NCBI GenBank assembly: GCA_964428195.1
Contig: CAYRXC010000018.1
Span: 1 to 17,317, forward strand
Reading direction: 5' to 3'
Origin: JAAYGD01 sp964428195
GTDB taxonomy: Bacteria; Bacillota_I; Bacilli_A; RF39; UBA660
DNA: 17,317 bases
The notes under the pieces were generated by a model that saw only the letters and a list, made by a program, of their open reading frames with translations, was not told where the DNA came from and did not search any database. A program made the position numbers and the translations under genes. Shown in pieces: positions 13,065 to 17,317 of this stretch. The first letter of the stretch is position 1, and every line of letters begins with the position of its first letter.

Positions 13065-15140
13065 ATGATGACCGTTAAGGAATATGCAATAGATGTCAAA
13101 AAAAGTATTAAGGAAGTATTAGATAAGTGTATTGAAATAGGAATTTCTGCATTTAACGAAAATGATACTTTGACAGAAGAGAATGTAATAGATTTAGATA
13201 ATAATCTAAGTTTTGATGATGAAGAGGAAATCGTAGAGGAAGTTGTAGAAGAGATTGTCAATAAAAAAATTGATGATACTATAAAACTCGAAAAATTTAC
13301 TAAGAAAGATTATGTTAATACTGAAGATTTTATTTCAAAAAGAAAAGAAATGTATAAGAATAAAGAAAAGTTAATATCTAATATACCAAATAAACAAGAC
13401 AATATAATTGTTTACAAAGAAGGATTAACCTTGAGTGAACTTGCTAATCAATTGAATGAAAATCCAGTAGTGTTGATAAAGAAGTTTATGAGCATTGGAG
13501 CTATGTTGAATATGAACTCAAATGTTTCTTATGAAGATGCAGAATTAGTAATGGTTGACTATGACAAAGAATTAAAAAAAGCTGAAACTCAAGATGAATC
13601 AAACTTTGAAAAGCTAGAAATATATGATGATAAAGAATCTTTAGAAGAAAGACCACCAGTAGTAACAATAATGGGACACGTAGATCATGGAAAGACAACT
13701 TTATTAGATACTATTAGAAAAACTCATGTAGTTACGGGAGAAGCAGGTGGAATAACACAACATATTGGAGCTTATCAAATTACTTTTAATGATAAGAAAA
13801 TTACCTTTATAGATACTCCAGGACATGCTGCATTTACAGAAATGAGAGCAAGAGGAGCATCTATTACTGATATAGTAATAATAGTAGTTGCTGCTGATGA
13901 TGGCGTAATGCCTCAAACAAAAGAAGTAATAGATCACGCTAAAGCTGCTAAAGTTCCAATTATTGTTGCAATAAACAAAATTGATAAACCAAATGCTAAT
14001 CCAGAGAAGGTAATGCAAGAATTATCTGAATATGGATTATCTCCGGATATTTGGGGAGGAGATACATCATATGTAAATGTGTCAGCATTAAAGGGAGAAG
14101 GAATAGACAAACTATTAGATAACATTCTTTTAATAGCAGAAATGGAAGAATTGAAAGCAAATAAAAATAGATATGCTTTAGGAACTGTAATAGAAGCAAA
14201 TTTAGATAAAAATTTAGGTCCTACAGTTACAGTGCTCGTTCAAAATGGAACACTTAGATTAGGAGATCCAATAGTAATTGGAACTAAATATGGAAAAGTA
14301 AGAACATTAAAAGATGACCAAGGTAACAGCATGGTTGAAGCTCCACCAAGTTCTCCAGTTAAGATAACTGGAATAAACGGAATGCCTACTGCTGGGGATA
14401 AATTTATGGCTTTTGAAACAGAAAAACAAGCAAAAAGTATTGGAGAAACTAGAAGTGAAAAAGCTAGGGTTAAATCATTAAATCAAGATGAAAAGACTAT
14501 AGATGATATGTTCAATGATTTAGGGGATCAAAGAAAAGAGATAAATATTATTATTAAAGCCGACGTGAAAGGTTCTGAAGAAGCTTTGAGGCAATCTTTA
14601 GAAAAATTAAATAGCGAAGGTTCAAAAATTAGTATTATTAGAAGTGCTACAGGGCCAATAACTGAAAGCGATGTTATTTTAGCAAGTGCAACAAATTCCT
14701 TTATTATAGGATTTAATGTTAAGACATCAAATAATACTTTGGAAATTGCTAAAAACAAAGATATAGAAATAAAAGAATACAATATTATTTATAAAGTAAT
14801 AGAAGATTTAGAAAACAAGATGAAGAGTTTATTAGAACCTGTTTATGAAGAAGTAGTAACTGGATATGCAGAAATACTCAAGATATTTACTTTTTCAAAA
14901 GTTGGTACTATAGCTGGTTGTTCTGTAAAAGATGGACTAATTAAATCAAGTTCAAATGCTAGAGTAAAAAGAAAAGATAAAGTAATATTTGAAGGAAAGA
15001 TTAGTACCATTCAAAGAGAAAAAGATACAGTAAAAGAGATTAAACAAGGATTTGAATGTGGTATTACTTTAGATGGATTCAATGATCTATTGGCTGGAGA
15101 TATAATCGAAGCTTTTGAAATGGTTGAGGTTAAGAGATAA
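13065..15140 (+). CDS. infB: Translation initiation factor IF-2
   Basis: 691-residue GTPase that delivers initiator fMet-tRNA to the 30S subunit and promotes 70S formation. Seen: an N-terminal IF2_N motif (MTVKEYAIDVKKS), an acidic variable linker (about 48-66), a second IF2_N domain (about 118-170), then the G domain. It has G1 GHVDHGKT (204-211), G3 DTPGH (250-254), G4 NKID (304-307) and an SAL G5 motif. Domains II-IV follow to the end. Length matches the short Bacillus type (716). Two adjacent ATGs exist (13065 and 13068); AGAGGTGAT favours either, and I keep the first. The stop overlaps the rbfA start by one base (TAATG). Confidence 0.98.
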   Translation: MMTVKEYAIDVKKSIKEVLDKCIEIGISAFNENDTLTEENVIDLDNNLSFDDEEEIVEEVVEEIVNKKIDDTIKLEKFTKKDYVNTEDFISKRKEMYKNKEKLISNIPNKQDNIIVYKEGLTLSELANQLNENPVVLIKKFMSIGAMLNMNSNVSYEDAELVMVDYDKELKKAETQDESNFEKLEIYDDKESLEERPPVVTIMGHVDHGKTTLLDTIRKTHVVTGEAGGITQHIGAYQITFNDKKITFIDTPGHAAFTEMRARGASITDIVIIVVAADDGVMPQTKEVIDHAKAAKVPIIVAINKIDKPNANPEKVMQELSEYGLSPDIWGGDTSYVNVSALKGEGIDKLLDNILLIAEMEELKANKNRYALGTVIEANLDKNLGPTVTVLVQNGTLRLGDPIVIGTKYGKVRTLKDDQGNSMVEAPPSSPVKITGINGMPTAGDKFMAFETEKQAKSIGETRSEKARVKSLNQDEKTIDDMFNDLGDQRKEINIIIKADVKGSEEALRQSLEKLNSEGSKISIIRSATGPITESDVILASATNSFIIGFNVKTSNNTLEIAKNKDIEIKEYNIIYKVIEDLENKMKSLLEPVYEEVVTGYAEILKIFTFSKVGTIAGCSVKDGLIKSSSNARVKRKDKVIFEGKISTIQREKDTVKEIKQGFECGITLDGFNDLLAGDIIEAFEMVEVKR

Positions 15141-15475
15141 TGAAAGTCAAGGGAGAAAGAATAGCAAGTTTTCTGATGAAAGAAATAAATGATATTATTT
15201 ATTCAAAAGTAAGAGATAAGGATATTATAGGAACTTCTGTAACGTCTATTACTTTATCATCAGATTATGAATATGCAAAAGTATATTGTATTAATTTAGA
15301 TGATTCAAAAGAATCTATTAGGGAACTAAATAATAGTAAGGGATTTATTAAATCGGAATTATACAAGAGAAAACTTCCATTGAGAGTTCTGCCAGAATTA
15401 GAATTTGTATATGATGAATCTATTGAATATGCAAAAAAAATAGAAAATAAAATTAAAGAAATTAATGAGAAGTAA
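15140..15475 (+). CDS. rbfA: Ribosome-binding factor A
   Basis: 111-residue KH-fold factor for maturation of the 16S rRNA 5' end in the 30S subunit. Seen: an RIASFLMKEINDII start, TSITLSSDYEYAKVYCINL (the conserved strand where most members have VxVSxDLxxAxVYxS), and a LPLRVLPELEFVYDESIEYAKKIENKI tail. Length is typical. It is translationally coupled to infB through a one-base overlap, TAATG. A weak hairpin and T-tract follow the stop, so this is probably the end of the main operon transcript, with some read-through into pgsA-truB. Confidence 0.96.
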   Translation: MKVKGERIASFLMKEINDIIYSKVRDKDIIGTSVTSITLSSDYEYAKVYCINLDDSKESIRELNNSKGFIKSELYKRKLPLRVLPELEFVYDESIEYAKKIENKIKEINEK

Positions 15476-15487
15476 TTTCTTTTTTTA
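15467..15487 (+). terminator. Weak terminator after rbfA
   Basis: GAGAA / TTCTT around GTAAT, followed by T residues, with the rbfA stop codon in the loop. The stem is only 4-5 bp, so termination is probably partial. The T-tract merges into the next extended -10 promoter. Confidence 0.4.
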
Positions 15488-15496
15488 TGTTATATT
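15488..15496 (+). promoter_or_regulatory. Extended -10 promoter of pgsA-truB
   Basis: TGTTATATT, with the TG extension, 17 bases before the ATG at 15514. The surrounding sequence, TTCTTTTTTTATG then the -10, is nearly identical to the junction after ddl (5083-5101). Confidence 0.6.
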
Positions 15497-15513
15497 ATTA
15501 TTAGGTGATATAT

Positions 15514-16059
15514 ATGAAAAAAAATATTCCTAATATTCTCACAATTTTAAGAATAATATCGACAATTTTGTCATCTATTCTTTTATTAAATAACTATTAT
15601 ACTATTGCAATTATTTTTCTTATTTTTGGAGCATTAACTGATTTTCTAGATGGATATTTTGCAAGAAAATTTAAAGCAGCGAGTATATTAGGGGCAAAGC
15701 TTGATCAATTATCTGACAAATTATATACTTTTTTAATTTGCATTACCCTTATTATTTTAGGAAATAATTATTTGATTATTACTGTAGTAATTGAATTAGT
15801 CTTTTCACTTATAGTTTCTTATAAAACTTTTAAAAATGATCATTGGCAAGAATCTACTAGATATGGAAAAATAAAAACCACTTATATTTTTATTACAATT
15901 TTAATCGCATTATTTTTTATAAAATTTGATGTAATGTTGTTCCCTTTTGTATTCATATGGGGATTAACTTTAATATTTCAACTTTATTATAATTATAAGA
16001 TAGTAAAAGAATTTGGAAAATATGATTCGATAAAAACATATATTGGTAAATCAAAATGA
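15514..16059 (+). CDS. pgsA: CDP-alcohol phosphatidyltransferase, PgsA-like
   Basis: 181 residues. The ATG at 15514 is chosen over the in-frame GTG at 15505, which is part of the AGGTGAT ribosome site. It is a membrane enzyme that joins a CDP-activated lipid to an alcohol; PgsA makes phosphatidylglycerol phosphate from CDP-diacylglycerol and glycerol-3-phosphate. The signature DxxDGxxAR-x8-GxxxDxxxD is complete (Asp43, Asp46, Gly47, Ala50, Arg51, Gly60, Asp64, Asp68). The start IPNILTILRI is typical of PgsA, which supports this substrate over CDP-alcohol relatives such as cardiolipin synthase. About five or six hydrophobic helices are visible. Its stop overlaps the truB start (ATGA). Finding it between rbfA and truB is not the usual order. 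Confidence 0.88.
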   Translation: MKKNIPNILTILRIISTILSSILLLNNYYTIAIIFLIFGALTDFLDGYFARKFKAASILGAKLDQLSDKLYTFLICITLIILGNNYLIITVVIELVFSLIVSYKTFKNDHWQESTRYGKIKTTYIFITILIALFFIKFDVMLFPFVFIWGLTLIFQLYYNYKIVKEFGKYDSIKTYIGKSK

Positions 16060-16916
16060 ATGGTATATTAGTAATAAATAAACCCAAAGATTATACTAGT
16101 AGAGATGTTGTAAATAAAGTATCTAAGTTACTTAATACAAAAAAAATAGGTCATACTGGAACGTTAGATCCAATAGCAACCGGTCTATTAGTATTAACTA
16201 TAGGAAAAGCAACAAAGATCTCAGAACTTATTACTGATTATGAAAAGGAATATATTGCTACCTTTAAATTGGGAATTGAAACCGATACTTTAGATGTAAC
16301 AGGTAATATAATTAATAGTTCAGATAATAAAGTAGAAAAAAAAGAGATAGAGAATGTAATAAATAAATATATAGGAAATATTACTCAAGAAGTTCCAAAA
16401 TATAGTGCGATTAAAGTTAATGGTAAAAAATTATATGAGTATGCAAGAAACAATATTGATATCGAATTACCCAAAAGAGAAATAACTATTTATGAAATTG
16501 AATTACTAGATGTAAGTGAAGAAATAAAGATTAGATGTTTAGTGTCAAAAGGAACATATATAAGAAGTTTAATAAGGGATATTGGGAGAGATTTGAATAC
16601 ATATGCAACTATGACCTCGCTTGTTAGAACTAAACAAGGAGCATTCAATCTAAACGATAGTTATACTATAGAAGACATAATAAATAATAATTATAAAATA
16701 ATTAGCATTAATGATTATTTTAAAGATAATAGCACAATTCATTTAGATGATGAAACATATAATAGAGTAATTAATGGAAATAAAATAGAAAATAAGTATG
16801 GAGTTGATAATCAATATTTATATATGTATCATAATAGTGAACTAATAGCTATTTATATAATCGATGAAAAAGACAATACTATAATTAAACCATTTAAAAT
16901 GATAAAAACAACTTGA
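16056..16916 (+). CDS. truB: tRNA pseudouridine(55) synthase TruB
   Basis: 286-residue enzyme that makes pseudouridine 55 in the T-loop of tRNAs. Seen: an N-terminal GILVINKPKDYTS, the catalytic motif GHTGTLDPIATGLL (32-45, Asp38), KEYIATFKLGIETDTLD (64-80), VPKYSAIKVNGKKLYEYAR (113-131) and SKGTYIRSLIRDIG (164-177). All family motifs are intact and the length is normal (about 290-300). Translationally coupled to pgsA by a 4-base overlap. The usual next gene, ribF, is absent here; rpsO follows instead after about 100 bases. The TGA stop sits inside the putative rpsO -35 box. Confidence 0.97.
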   Translation: MNGILVINKPKDYTSRDVVNKVSKLLNTKKIGHTGTLDPIATGLLVLTIGKATKISELITDYEKEYIATFKLGIETDTLDVTGNIINSSDNKVEKKEIENVINKYIGNITQEVPKYSAIKVNGKKLYEYARNNIDIELPKREITIYEIELLDVSEEIKIRCLVSKGTYIRSLIRDIGRDLNTYATMTSLVRTKQGAFNLNDSYTIEDIINNNYKIISINDYFKDNSTIHLDDETYNRVINGNKIENKYGVDNQYLYMYHNSELIAIYIIDEKDNTIIKPFKMIKTT

Positions 16917-16941
16917 TTAAAAACATATTATATAGTATATT
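16913..16941 (+). promoter_or_regulatory. rpsO promoter
   Basis: -35 TTGATT (16913-16918), a spacer of exactly 17, and -10 TATATT (16936-16941). Predicted start of transcription near 16948, just ahead of the structured leader. The -35 overlaps the truB stop codon. Confidence 0.6.
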
Positions 16942-16948
16942 ATTAAAG

Positions 16949-16997
16949 ACCGATTCCAAGTATTTAGAATCTCCAACTTATACTTAGAATTTGGATT
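16949..16997 (+). promoter_or_regulatory. rpsO leader, candidate S15 autoregulatory structure
   Basis: A leader of about 70 bases contains AAGTAT (16958-16963) pairing with ATACTT (16980-16985). It also has two copies of TCCAA (16955-16959 and 16972-16976) that could each pair with TTGGA (16991-16995). The pairings compete. S15 is known to repress its own leader in several bacteria through structures that differ between lineages. I cannot match this one to a known class. Confidence 0.35.
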
Positions 16998-17019
16998 AAA
17001 ATAAATATAGGAGGAAAAA

Positions 17020-17289
17020 ATGGCTTTAAATGCTGAAGAGAAGAGAGAATTAGTTAAGAAATTTGGTAAGAACGAAAAAGATACTGGTTCTACTGAAGTT
17101 CAAATAGCAATTCTAACTAAAGAAATCAATGAATTGACAGAACATTTAAAAGTTCACAAAAAAGATAATCACTCAAAAAGAGGATTGTTAAAGAAAGTTG
17201 GACATAGAAGATATTTGTTAAATTACTTGATGATTAACGATGTTCAATCATATAGAGAACTTATTAAAAAATTAGAATTAAGAAAGTAG
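17020..17289 (+). CDS. rpsO: 30S ribosomal protein S15
   Basis: 89 residues, the standard length. A primary 16S rRNA-binding protein that binds the central domain and nucleates the 30S platform. Seen: the conserved core DTGSTEVQIAILTKEINELTEHLK, then HKKDNHSKRGLLKKVGHRRYLLNYL and a Y-R-x-L-I-x-x-L-x-L-R end. This is an almost textbook S15. An AGGAGG site lies about 6 bases before the ATG. Single-gene unit with its own promoter and terminator. Confidence 0.98.
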   Translation: MALNAEEKRELVKKFGKNEKDTGSTEVQIAILTKEINELTEHLKVHKKDNHSKRGLLKKVGHRRYLLNYLMINDVQSYRELIKKLELRK

Positions 17290-17313
17290 GCATTCTTTTG
17301 AGTGCCTTTTTTT
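17289..17313 (+). terminator. rpsO terminator
   Basis: GGCATTC / GAGTGCC (7 bp with one G-U) around TTTT, then seven T residues. The first G of the stem is the last base of the stop codon TAG. Confidence 0.92.
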
Positions 17314-17317
17314 GAGG

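Noticed and set aside
13704..14018. Minus-strand ORFs opposite the IF-2 G domain
   Set aside because: The IF-2 frame is unquestionable; the antisense translations are Ser/Tyr/Cys-rich shadows.
1..17317. Mycoplasma-type code with TGA as tryptophan
   Set aside because: No internal TGA occurs in the conserved genes, Trp is always TGG, and TGA stops end four genes at sensible places.

Overview
The window is AT-rich DNA with small, tightly packed genes on both strands and a standard bacterial core operon. Conserved proteins (IF-2, NusA, S15, TruB, Ddl) read without internal TGA codons, tryptophan is TGG, and TGA, TAA and TAG all serve as stops, so translation table 11 fits. Very low GC, a PrsA-type foldase lipoprotein, Firmicutes-style ribosome binding sites and the gene content suggest an uncultured Bacilli/Mollicutes-related Firmicute, perhaps from the gut. 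The sequence alone cannot fix the genus. No rRNA, tRNA, IS element, prophage or CRISPR array was recognised.

Left part (1-3060): recX is followed by a surface protein that joins a type IV prepilin N-terminus to BspA-type leucine-rich repeats. A shared bidirectional terminator separates it from the convergent prsA lipoprotein gene.

Middle-left (3060-7640): from a divergent promoter region run an alpha/beta hydrolase gene and ddl, which overlap by 4 bases. Then come three units, each with its own promoter: an unknown membrane-anchored acidic protein, a CapA-family metallophosphatase, and a one-TM protein with a degenerate PTS EIIB domain. Most are envelope-related.

Middle-right (7620-11340, minus strand): a CPBP membrane protease and a YkuE-like metallophosphoesterase form one unit. 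Next is a cysteine-containing membrane-anchored surface protein, then an unknown 347-residue protein.

Right part (11340-17317): the core operon rimP-nusA-rnpM(ylxR)-infB-rbfA, then pgsA-truB, then rpsO. RimP is reduced to its N-terminal domain, the ylxQ slot and the ribF slot are empty, and a phospholipid synthase sits between rbfA and truB.

Promoters are mostly extended -10 boxes (TGnTATAAT) placed 17-21 bases before the start codon, often immediately after the T-tract of the preceding terminator. Stop codons are often buried in the terminator hairpins. The most unusual items are the pilin-LRR fusion, the Cys-less EIIB protein, the half-length RimP with a terminator-like hairpin in its leader, and the composite terminator-promoter junctions.
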